Part shown: in pieces, positions 1 through 7,377 of the stretch
Position numbering within the stretch: position 1 is the first letter of the stretch
Layout: each line of letters starts with the position of its first letter
DNA from: an uncultured Clostridia bacterium
GTDB taxonomy: Bacteria; Bacillota; Clostridia; Christensenellales; Borkfalkiaceae
DNA length: 12,112 bases
Assembly: GCA_959605945.1 (NCBI GenBank)
Contig: CAUHGY010000054.1
Coordinates: 1 to 12,112, forward strand
Reading direction: 5' to 3'
Notes under the pieces: model-generated
What the model was told of the DNA's origin: nothing
Seen by the model: only the letters and a program-made list of their open reading frames with translations
Databases searched by the model: none
Position numbers and translations under genes: made by a program

Positions 1-3
1 TGA

Positions 4-1317
4 ACTTACCTCGTCGATCTGAAAGATATCTACGACGGTAAATCTACCGGGGAAAACGTATATGTAAAAGATAAAATTTCCGATCAGCTCGAAAAAGCCC
101 TTTACCCCGCGGGAACCGATGCCATTTACTATCTGCCCTATATGGGTAAATCGGGTTATTTTTTCTGCTATAATACCACCACGATAGACGAAGCTCTGGG
201 AAAAGGCACATACAGACTTCCCCGCACCACAGACGAACTTTTCGAATTCGGCGACAGGCTTAAAGCGCAGGGCGTTGCCCTGACGGCGGGCGCATACGGC
301 GACGCAACCGATTATTTTTCGGTGGAGCCGTGGCTTGCGCAGGCAATGGGCGTGGAGAACTATTTGCAGGCGAGAGCGGGCAACTATAAAAATTCCGAAG
401 GAAAGTGGGTGCTGGCGGAAGACGCGCCGCACATGATAACCGATAATGCACAGGCGTATAAAGACGTTTACGAAGTTTCCTCAAAACTTGCCAAAAAAAG
501 CAATTCGTATATCCATAAAGACAGCGCGTCGATGGGCTTTCTCGACGTCGAAGGAGTGCTTGCCGGCAACGGGTTTTATTTAAATAAGACCAAAATCGCT
601 TATCACTATAACGGCGCGTATATCATGAACGAAATGGAACCCTATCTTAAAGTCATGGAAGAAAAAGGCGAGCCGCAGACCATAAGGGCGGAAAAGATAC
701 CTATGATGAGTTCTGTCGTGCGGCACACTCCGTCCATAACGGGCACGGATGAGCAAAAAGATTTGATTTTGCGCGACGTTATTGATTATATCGACGGCGG
801 CAAAACGGGTGAAAAGCCCGCAAGCATCGCGAACGTTTCCGATACGGACATCGCGTTCATCGAGCAGGCGAGAAATGTCAGCGGCATGCATATGGGCGGC
901 TCGATTGCTATCGGCAAAAAAACCGAAAATCTCGAAGGGAGCAAAGATTTTGTGAGATTTTTTACCACCGACATAGCGCAGAAAATCGCCCGCGACGCCT
1001 TAAACGGCGTGGAGATGCTTCCTTACGGATATCAGCCGGAAGAGACGGAAGATTTGCCGCAGTTCACCAAAGACGTCAGCAGAATAAGTAAAAATCTCAT
1101 TTATATCAACGCCAATGTCTGTGCGGACGACTTATTCTTAAAATACGGTGAGTTTCAGATGCTGCCGTATCCGCAGGCGGGAATGGAAGCTTTCGCCAAC
1201 GAAGCGGGAATGAGCACCCCCGACGAATACTATGAAAAAACGCTGAAATATTATACAGACAACAACAGATGGCAGACGATTATAAACAATTATAAACGCG
1301 CTTTGGGCGAGCTATAA
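4..1317 (+). CDS. ABC transporter family 1 extracellular solute-binding protein, 5' part missing
   Basis: This appears to be the C-terminal part, about 437 residues, of a sugar-type solute-binding protein, the lipid-anchored receptor that delivers oligosaccharides to an ABC importer. Coding potential runs in frame from base 4, well before the first ATG at 142. The stretch before that ATG (YLVDLKDIYDG, then ENVYVKDKI, then DAIYYLPY) looks like the normal family segment ahead of the binding cleft, so 142 is not the true start. The tail (TPDEYYEKTLKYYTDNNRW...YKRALGEL) is typical of a family 1 C-terminus. The signal peptide and N-terminal lobe are not visible. An in-frame TGA lies at bases 1-3, so the frame cannot simply continue upstream. 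No permease genes are in the window. The gene is followed after 23 bases by a large lipoprotein gene, probably in the same transcript. The family is fairly sure; the substrate is unknown, and a rhamnose-containing oligosaccharide is inferred from the GH78 downstream. Confidence 0.85.
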   Translation, partial: TYLVDLKDIYDGKSTGENVYVKDKISDQLEKALYPAGTDAIYYLPYMGKSGYFFCYNTTTIDEALGKGTYRLPRTTDELFEFGDRLKAQGVALTAGAYGDATDYFSVEPWLAQAMGVENYLQARAGNYKNSEGKWVLAEDAPHMITDNAQAYKDVYEVSSKLAKKSNSYIHKDSASMGFLDVEGVLAGNGFYLNKTKIAYHYNGAYIMNEMEPYLKVMEEKGEPQTIRAEKIPMMSSVVRHTPSITGTDEQKDLILRDVIDYIDGGKTGEKPASIANVSDTDIAFIEQARNVSGMHMGGSIAIGKKTENLEGSKDFVRFFTTDIAQKIARDALNGVEMLPYGYQPEETEDLPQFTKDVSRISKNLIYINANVCADDLFLKYGEFQMLPYPQAGMEAFANEAGMSTPDEYYEKTLKYYTDNNRWQTIINNYKRALGEL

Positions 1318-1325
1318 AAAATATG

Positions 1326-1333
1326 AAGGGGAG
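1326..1333 (+). promoter_or_regulatory. Ribosome binding site deciding the modular lipoprotein start
   Basis: AAGGGGAG lies 7 bases before the ATG at 1341. An in-frame ATG at 1323 would place this site inside the coding region and would have no site of its own. A start at 1341 also gives a clean MKKFIKIL lipoprotein signal peptide. Confidence 0.8.
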
Positions 1334-1340
1334 AAACAGT

Positions 1341-4300
1341 ATGAAGAAGTTTATAAAAATACTCATGGCGGCAGCGCTCTGTCTGTCTTTGGGATTGGGT
1401 ATTTTTGCCGCTTGCGGCGAAAAAAGTTCCGTCGGCGCGGCAAAAATAGCGGTGGACGGTTCGGATTACACCGTCGAAGTGGGCGATAATATCGAAATAC
1501 CTGACGCAAGACTCGTCGACAGCGCGGGAAACGTTGTTGAAGGAGTAATCGATATTTCGGTTGTCAATCCTAAAAACGTAGTCGTGGCGACGTCTGACGT
1601 CAACGTGCCGGCAAAGATCATCGGCGACTATAAAATCACATATTCCCACAGCGGTGTTGAAGATTTTGTAATAACCGTCAGTTCGGTCGACAGCAAAGGC
1701 CCCGTGCTTTCTCTCGACAACACTTTCGGAAATCTTTATAAGGATCGGGCGGTTGTTCTTCCCAATATAGAGATGGACGATTTTTCCGAAATCGATATGA
1801 ATAACGCCGTAATAGCCGTCTATTACGTCAACGGCGAAGAAAGGGTGGAAAAGAATATTAACAGTCTTACCAACACCTTCATTGCCGATCAGACGGGCGA
1901 ATACGTTTATCATGCGGAAATATCCGATGTTATAGGCAACAAAACCACGCAGGAGTGGAAGATGGTCGTGACCGATAAAACTTGGACGGCGGATGACGCC
2001 ACCGGTAAGACCATAGCGAGTTTTGACGAATCCGGATATACCAATGTTTTCGGCGCCGGCACGGTGACCGACAGACAGGGCAATCCCGATTTTGAAATAC
2101 TTGACGAATACGAAGGCGAAACGGGCGTGGCGAAGGTTACAATGAACTATTTCGACCACAATTTCGGCTATTATTCGAGTTTTAACCTGCGTTTTCCGAG
2201 AGAATATAAATACACGGAAGGCAAGCGCCTTGCCGTTAAACTGCGCGTTGAAGATATCACTGCCGAAAACGGCACCGTAAATCTGTTTGCTTATGAACAT
2301 ACTCATGAGATAGGCGTCGGCGTAACTCTTCTCGGTTCTTATCCAATGCTCGAAGGCGAGTGGACTACGCTCATAATCGAGGGAGGCGCGCTCTCCGCGC
2401 TTCAGGACGCAGAAGGCTATATAAGGGGCATTCAACTCGATGTCAAACAGTCTTCGAACATGCCCGACGCGCAGTCGCAGATTATTTATATAGCCTCGGT
2501 TACGGAAATAGAAACTTTGAGCGTTCCCGAAAACCTGCGCATAGAGGACGACAGGCTGGCGTGGGACGCGGTGGACGGTGCAAGCGGTTATAACGTAAAC
2601 GTCAACGGCGTCGACGAATTTTCCGTAAACAACTGGTTCGACATCCCGAAAGGCGCATATACCGTAAAAGTAATGGCTGTCGGCGACGGCGCATATTATG
2701 AAAATTCCGAATACAGCGGTGAAATAGGCAACACTCTCAAAGCGCCTGCAGGTCTTACCGTTGATTCCGAAGGCGTAATCAGCTGGACCGCGGTGGAAAA
2801 CGCAAGCGGATATTTGGTAGACGTGGACGGAGAAACGTTTGATGTCGACAGCGGGGTTTCCTATCAGTTTACCGGCTCGAAAGACAGAAACTACGTCATA
2901 AAAGTAAAAGCCAAGGGCGACGGAGAAGTCTGGTTCGATTCGGCGTTCAGCGGCATTGCGGTGCGCTATGTTCCTCAGCCGGACGGCTACATTGCCGATT
3001 TCGGCGACGAAACGTTCGTGTACGACGTTGTAGAACTGAACGCGGCTAATCTTATAGCCATACCCGCGGCAGCGGAAAGTTTTTCTGCCGAATATCTTTC
3101 CGAATACGAAGGTGCCGAAGGTGTTCTAAAAATAAACATGGTAACGGGCGGCTCGGCGGCGGGCTGGGGCGCGGTATCTCTGAAACTTCCCGAAGCATTG
3201 GCCCTTGACGAAACATTGATATCTATAAGCATAAAATTCCGTGTGGAAGGCGTCCCCGGCGGCGAATATGCGGGACTGCGCGTGTACGGGCTGGGAGCCG
3301 ACGGTCAGGCCAGAGATCTTTCGCCTGCGGAAACTTTCGGTATGAGCGGCATCGATGCATGGTTTACGGCGAATATAAACAGAGAAAAGATACTTGCCGC
3401 TTTCAATAACTCGGCAAGTAGCCAATATTTAATATTCGGCATAGCAAACGTTCCCGCATATACTAATTTCGACATTTATCTCGACGAAATCACATGCGTC
3501 AGGATTGATAAGCTCGCCGCGCCTGCAAACGTTGAGTTAAACGGCAACACTCTCACGTGGGACGCGGTGACAAACGCTACGGGTTACGTTGTGGAAATAA
3601 ACGGCGAAGAGTTTGAGACCGATACCGAAAGCTATACTTTGTCTGCCGCGGACCAAGCATATACTATCAAGGTAAAAGCTGTTGCCGACGGATATCTCGA
3701 TTCAGATTATTCGCAGGAAATCACTAACATTCTGCCGGTGCCCGAAGGGCTTAAATACGAAAACGGAAGTCTTTCGTGGCAGACGGTCGAAGGCGTGGAA
3801 GACTATATTTTGAGCATCAACGGCGAAGAGACCACGGTGTCGGGGGCAACAAGCTATGAATTCACTCCCGCGGCGGACACCAATTACGTGATAAAAGTAA
3901 AAGCTGCATCGACGGGCGCCTGGTACGAATCGCCTTTCGACAAGGGCATAGCCATCCGCGGCAAGGCTCAGCCCGAAGGTTACATTGCAGACTTTTCGGA
4001 CGGAACGTTCGCCTACGACGTTGTTGACGTCAATGCATACAATCTGATTGATGCCGGAGCGGCCGGTACGGAGTATTCCGCGGAATATCTTGCCGAATAC
4101 GACGGAGCCGACGACGTTCTGAAAATAGTGATGCTTGGCAATAACGGATCGCCTAACTGGGCAGCGGTAAGTCTTAAACTTCCGGAAGTTTTATCGCTTG
4201 ACGTCTCGTTACAGTCGATAACGGTTAAATTCCGCGTAGAAGGTTCAAACACGCTGACAGACGGACTTCGCATATACGGTTACGGCAGCGACGGCGCGGC

Positions 4301-6023
4301 GAGAGAATTGATAAGTTCGACGGAAAGTTTAGGCGGTATCGACGCTTGGTACACGGCAACGTTCAATCGGGCGAAGATTGATTTTGCCTTTAACAATTCT
4401 GCAAGCAGTCAGTATATGGTTTTTGCAGTAGCCAACGCACCGAAGGATACGGTTGTGACATTGTATCTCGATGAAATAACATGCGTCAGGTATGAAAAGC
4501 TGGGAACGCCCTTGAATCTCGCTCTTAACGGCAACACGCTCACGTGGGATGCGGTAAATAATGCGACGGGCTATAAAGTCAACGTTAACGGCGAAGAGTT
4601 TGACGCGACGACGAACAGTTATACGTTGGCAGCCGCAAGCGAAGCGTATGCTATCAAAGTAAAAGCTGTTGCCGACGGATATCTCGATTCAGATTATTCG
4701 CAGGAAATCACTAACATTCTGCCGGTGCCCGAAGGGCTTAAATACGAAAACGGAAGTCTTTCGTGGCAGACGGTCGAAGGCGTGGAAGACTATATTTTGA
4801 GCATCAACGGCGAAGAGACCACGGTGTCGGGGGCAACAAGCTATGAATTCACTCCCGCGGCGGACACCAATTACGTGATAAAAGTAAAAGCTGCATCGAC
4901 GGGCGCCTGGTACGAATCGCCTTTCGACAAGGGCATAGCCATCCGCGGCAAGGCTCAGCCCGAAGGTTACATTGCAGACTTTTCGGACGGAACGTTCGCC
5001 TACGACGTTGTTGACGTAAAAGCGTCGAATCTTGCAGCGATGGCAGCGGAGGACTATTATGCGGAATATCTTGCCGGATACGAAGGTGCGGAGGGTGTGT
5101 TGAAAATAGAACTGCATCCTCAGCAGACGGCTCCCTATTGGGCAGTGGTAAGCCTTAAACTTCCCGAGATTTTATCGCTGGATGAATCGCTGCAATCGGT
5201 AACCGTGAAGATTCGTATGGAAGCCGCAGCTTCGTTAACGGACGGCGTGCGTATCTATTCGCAAGATGTTAACGGAGAGGGGAGAGAATTGTTAAACTCC
5301 GTACAGGGCATAAACGCCGTCGGAGCTTGGTACGAAGCCGTGTTCGACAAAGCCAAGATAGACGAAGCTTTTATGGGGGCTTCGAGTACGCAATATATAT
5401 CGCTTGGAGTAGCCAACGTGCCTGCCGGCACGGTAGTAACGCTTTATCTTGACGAAATAACATGTGAAAGAATCACGGTTGAGCCTTCCCCAGAAACCGT
5501 AGTCGCTGATTTTGCGTCCGCTGACAGCAAATCTTCCGTAGAGGCATGCAATATCAGCAATATTGCGAATATAGCGGGAACTACAGAGTTCAGCGTCTTT
5601 CATATGGAAAATTACCAAGGGCAGGACGGCGTTCTTAAAATAGATATGACCGTTAACGATACGACTTGGGCGGCGGTCAGCTTAAAAATCGATCAGCCGT
5701 TTGCAATCGACTCTTCGCTTAAATCGTTAAAAGTGAATTTCCGCATTGAAGGGTTGACCGGCGGTCCGTATGCGGGGCTTCGCATGTACGGATACAGAGT
5801 TGTCGGCGAAGGGCTCACGGACGGACAGGAGTTATCGCCCGCCACAACTTTTGAAAGCTTGGGAATAGATTCCTGGTATACCGCCACGATAGATAAGGCA
5901 AAAATCGACAGCGGTTTCGGCGGGGCGACCAGCGGCGAGTATATAACTTTCGGAGTGGGCGGCATACCTGCCGGAACGACGTTCAGTTTATATCTCGACA
6001 GTATTTCGATCGTAACCGAATAA
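1341..6023 (+). CDS. Large modular surface lipoprotein with Ig-like, Fn3-like and jelly-roll (CBM-like) modules
   Basis: A 1560-residue predicted lipoprotein. Residues 1-24 form a signal peptide (KK, hydrophobic core, ...GIFAAC) with Cys25 as the likely lipid-modified residue. My reading of the modules: Ig-like about 34-114 and 120-214; jelly-roll about 217-392; two Fn3-like about 394-543; jelly-roll 547-724; two Fn3-like 724-876; jelly-roll 877-1054; two Fn3-like 1054-1205; jelly-roll 1206-1380; final jelly-roll 1384-1560. Fn3-like modules repeat L-x-W-x-x-V, A-x-x-Y and Y-x-I-K-V-K-A. Jelly-roll modules begin near YIADF and end in Y-L-D-E-I-T-C, like the last strand of many carbohydrate-binding modules. 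No catalytic domain, sortase signal or membrane segment is seen. The likely role is capturing or scaffolding glycan at the cell surface, inferred from architecture and from the neighbouring solute-binding protein and GH78. Adhesion is an alternative. Bases 3672-4030 and 4659-5017 appear identical. Confidence 0.85.
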   Translation: MKKFIKILMAAALCLSLGLGIFAACGEKSSVGAAKIAVDGSDYTVEVGDNIEIPDARLVDSAGNVVEGVIDISVVNPKNVVVATSDVNVPAKIIGDYKITYSHSGVEDFVITVSSVDSKGPVLSLDNTFGNLYKDRAVVLPNIEMDDFSEIDMNNAVIAVYYVNGEERVEKNINSLTNTFIADQTGEYVYHAEISDVIGNKTTQEWKMVVTDKTWTADDATGKTIASFDESGYTNVFGAGTVTDRQGNPDFEILDEYEGETGVAKVTMNYFDHNFGYYSSFNLRFPREYKYTEGKRLAVKLRVEDITAENGTVNLFAYEHTHEIGVGVTLLGSYPMLEGEWTTLIIEGGALSALQDAEGYIRGIQLDVKQSSNMPDAQSQIIYIASVTEIETLSVPENLRIEDDRLAWDAVDGASGYNVNVNGVDEFSVNNWFDIPKGAYTVKVMAVGDGAYYENSEYSGEIGNTLKAPAGLTVDSEGVISWTAVENASGYLVDVDGETFDVDSGVSYQFTGSKDRNYVIKVKAKGDGEVWFDSAFSGIAVRYVPQPDGYIADFGDETFVYDVVELNAANLIAIPAAAESFSAEYLSEYEGAEGVLKINMVTGGSAAGWGAVSLKLPEALALDETLISISIKFRVEGVPGGEYAGLRVYGLGADGQARDLSPAETFGMSGIDAWFTANINREKILAAFNNSASSQYLIFGIANVPAYTNFDIYLDEITCVRIDKLAAPANVELNGNTLTWDAVTNATGYVVEINGEEFETDTESYTLSAADQAYTIKVKAVADGYLDSDYSQEITNILPVPEGLKYENGSLSWQTVEGVEDYILSINGEETTVSGATSYEFTPAADTNYVIKVKAASTGAWYESPFDKGIAIRGKAQPEGYIADFSDGTFAYDVVDVNAYNLIDAGAAGTEYSAEYLAEYDGADDVLKIVMLGNNGSPNWAAVSLKLPEVLSLDVSLQSITVKFRVEGSNTLTDGLRIYGYGSDGAARELISSTESLGGIDAWYTATFNRAKIDFAFNNSASSQYMVFAVANAPKDTVVTLYLDEITCVRYEKLGTPLNLALNGNTLTWDAVNNATGYKVNVNGEEFDATTNSYTLAAASEAYAIKVKAVADGYLDSDYSQEITNILPVPEGLKYENGSLSWQTVEGVEDYILSINGEETTVSGATSYEFTPAADTNYVIKVKAASTGAWYESPFDKGIAIRGKAQPEGYIADFSDGTFAYDVVDVKASNLAAMAAEDYYAEYLAGYEGAEGVLKIELHPQQTAPYWAVVSLKLPEILSLDESLQSVTVKIRMEAAASLTDGVRIYSQDVNGEGRELLNSVQGINAVGAWYEAVFDKAKIDEAFMGASSTQYISLGVANVPAGTVVTLYLDEITCERITVEPSPETVVADFASADSKSSVEACNISNIANIAGTTEFSVFHMENYQGQDGVLKIDMTVNDTTWAAVSLKIDQPFAIDSSLKSLKVNFRIEGLTGGPYAGLRMYGYRVVGEGLTDGQELSPATTFESLGIDSWYTATIDKAKIDSGFGGATSGEYITFGVGGIPAGTTFSLYLDSISIVTE
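3672..4030 (+). repeat. Long direct repeat, copy 1 (359 bp)
   Basis: This stretch matches 4659-5017 base for base on a by-eye comparison. It covers the end of one Fn3-like domain, a whole second one (LPVPEGLKYENG...), and about 20 codons of the next jelly-roll. It stops at a g/a mismatch on the left (3671 against 4658) and a c/a mismatch on the right (4031 against 5018). Beyond those points the copies are clearly diverged. Confidence 0.95.
4659..5017 (+). repeat. Long direct repeat, copy 2 (359 bp)
   Basis: Second copy of the block at 3672-4030, 987 bases downstream and in the same reading frame. The encoded protein segments are identical, while the jelly-roll domains on either side differ at many positions. 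The copy boundaries do not match domain boundaries. Confidence 0.95.
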
Positions 6024-6048
6024 AAATCTGCAGGTTTAAAAGAGACTG

Positions 6049-6080
6049 CGGCGCCGCCGCGAGAATTAACGGCGGCGCCG
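6049..6080 (+). promoter_or_regulatory. GC-rich hairpin between the lipoprotein and TIM-barrel genes, no T run
   Basis: CGGCGCCGCCG (6049-6059) is perfectly complementary to CGGCGGCGCCG (6070-6080), with a 10-base loop. It sits just after the lipoprotein stop and about 45 bases before the next start. It is followed by GGAAAATTG rather than a T run, so it is a poor classical terminator. An RNA-stabilising or partial read-through element is possible. Confidence 0.6.
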
Positions 6081-6115
6081 GGAAAATTGAAATCATATTT
6101 ACTAATCGGCAATAC

Positions 6116-6120
6116 AGGAG
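6116..6120 (+). promoter_or_regulatory. Ribosome binding site deciding the TIM-barrel gene start
   Basis: AGGAG lies 5 bases before the ATG at 6126. The upstream in-frame TTG at 6087 has no such site and would place this one inside the gene. Confidence 0.8.
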
Positions 6121-6125
6121 ACATA

Positions 6126-7367
6126 ATGATAAATAAGGATAAGTTTATAATTCTCGGCGACGCTACGCCCGAAAGCGAGAAAAAAGAGCTGGAAATTTTT
6201 AAGAACTCGGGAATCGATACTTTTGTGCTCTATCCCAACGAGAAAGATCACTACGGCGCTATAAAGCGTTTGGGCGATGCGGGGCTGAACGTATTTATTT
6301 TCGGCGGTTCGCCGCTGACCGAATATAATAAGATATACTTTGAAGACGGCATCGGAACCTTTCCCAATTTTATCGCGAGATACGAAAAGGATAAGGTTGA
6401 TCTGAACAACTATCCGCAGGTGAGCGGTCTTTATATGATAGACGAACCGGGCGCCGACCTTTTTCCGGAAATAAAAGAACGTTACATACCCTGGTTTAAC
6501 AGTAACTATGCCGGCAAAAAAATATGGCACGTGAATATGCTTCCGTCGTATTCTACGGACGGGCAGCTTGGGGTGAAAGCAAAAGACGGCGAAGATATTT
6601 ACGAAACTTTTATCAACAAATATGCGGAAGAAGTTCAGCCGTTCATAAAGGGGATAAAATCTCTCGGCGTGGACCATTATCCCATGAGAGAAAAGAACGG
6701 GATTATAAGTCTGTCGGACGCATGGCTATTCGATCTTGCAGTCGTCGGCGCCGCCGCCAAGCGCACGGAGTCCTTATTTTCGGTGTGTATCCAGGTTTTC
6801 CGTACAGACGGATTAAAACGCGTGGAGAGCGTTGCGGATGTCAAATTCCAGCTGTACACGGCTATGGCGTTCGGAGCGTCGATGTTTGAATTTTATGCAT
6901 ATACCACTGCTCACGGCTCTGAGGCAATGTTAAACGGCGACGGCACGCCTTCGCTTGTATATTACGCTGTGCGCGACGCCGTGAGAGAGATAAGAAGTCT
7001 GGAAAAAATTTATCTGAAATTCGAGTGGGAAGGCGTAAAATGTTTCGCTCCTGCGGGCGAAAGCAATGCCGCTTTTGAAAAAATTAAAAAATATCAGTCG
7101 GAAACGCTCGAAGGCATAAGCTGCGTCGCGACAGAGCAAAGCATTCTGGTGTCTGAGTTTAAAGAAGGCGATAAAATTGCGTATCTCGTCGTCGGTTACG
7201 GCATCCCTTCGCTTTCGAAAAGCAACGTCGTGACCATAAAATTCGAAAGGGCGGAAAAGTTTATCGTTTATCAGAACGGCCGCGAAGATGTTGTCGGCGC
7301 GGAAAACGGCAGCCTTACGGTGTTGCTCGAACAGGGACAGGGCGTTTTTATTCTGCCGCAGAAATAA
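6126..7367 (+). CDS. Cytoplasmic TIM-barrel glycoside hydrolase-like protein, family unassigned
   Basis: A 413-residue protein with no signal peptide, so probably cytoplasmic. The N-terminal 300 or so residues read like a (beta/alpha)8 barrel: strand-like stretches FIILG (7-11), DTFVLYP (31-37), LNVFIFG (54-60), SGLYMIDEPG (100-109), IWHVNML (133-139), SLGVDHYPM (179-187) and GASMFEFYAYT (250-260). D106-E107-P108 follows a beta-strand, where clan GH-A enzymes usually carry their acid/base glutamate as N-E-P; E255 lies on a late strand. A C-terminal beta domain (about 330-413, VVTIKFERAEKFIVYQNG...) resembles the sandwich ending many such enzymes. I cannot assign a CAZy family, and the second catalytic residue is uncertain. 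It lies 10 bases before the GH78 gene, so the two are probably co-translated and may act on the same imported oligosaccharide. A non-enzymatic barrel protein is possible. Confidence 0.7.
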   Translation: MINKDKFIILGDATPESEKKELEIFKNSGIDTFVLYPNEKDHYGAIKRLGDAGLNVFIFGGSPLTEYNKIYFEDGIGTFPNFIARYEKDKVDLNNYPQVSGLYMIDEPGADLFPEIKERYIPWFNSNYAGKKIWHVNMLPSYSTDGQLGVKAKDGEDIYETFINKYAEEVQPFIKGIKSLGVDHYPMREKNGIISLSDAWLFDLAVVGAAAKRTESLFSVCIQVFRTDGLKRVESVADVKFQLYTAMAFGASMFEFYAYTTAHGSEAMLNGDGTPSLVYYAVRDAVREIRSLEKIYLKFEWEGVKCFAPAGESNAAFEKIKKYQSETLEGISCVATEQSILVSEFKEGDKIAYLVVGYGIPSLSKSNVVTIKFERAEKFIVYQNGREDVVGAENGSLTVLLEQGQGVFILPQK

Positions 7368-7372
7368 AAGGA
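7367..7372 (+). promoter_or_regulatory. Ribosome binding site deciding the GH78 start
   Basis: AAAGGA overlaps the last base of the preceding stop codon and lies 5 bases before the ATG at 7378. The longer open frame from 7288 would overlap the upstream gene by 80 bases and would add a Cys/Arg-rich stretch unlike any GH78 N-terminus. Confidence 0.75.
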
Positions 7373-7377
7373 TATTT

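Larger units (their letters stand above)
2979..5480 (+). repeat. In-frame tandem modules: jelly-roll plus two Fn3-like domains
   Basis: The unit starting at P-[DE]-G-Y-I-A-D-F recurs at bases 2979, 3972 and 4959, giving spacings of 993 and 987 bases (331 and 329 codons). The first two units hold one jelly-roll followed by two Fn3-like domains; the third holds only the jelly-roll and is followed by one more diverged jelly-roll. Similarity is mostly at protein level, apart from one near-perfect DNA block annotated separately. Confidence 0.85.

Noticed and set aside
142..144. ATG at 142 as start of the solute-binding protein
   Set aside because: The frame stays protein-like and family-like back to base 4, and no ribosome site precedes 142.
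1290..2435. Long minus-strand open frame of 381 codons
   Set aside because: It lies opposite the start of the modular lipoprotein, is rich in His, Arg, Phe and Val in the way expected of a reverse shadow, and shows no domain or ribosome site.
3672..5017. Direct repeats as a sign of a mobile element or CRISPR
   Set aside because: The repeats are in-frame protein modules without terminal inverted repeats, transposase or regular spacers.
6102..6677. Minus-strand open frame of 191 codons, and a similar one at 6930-7499
   Set aside because: Both are antisense to well-supported genes, with no motif or start signal.
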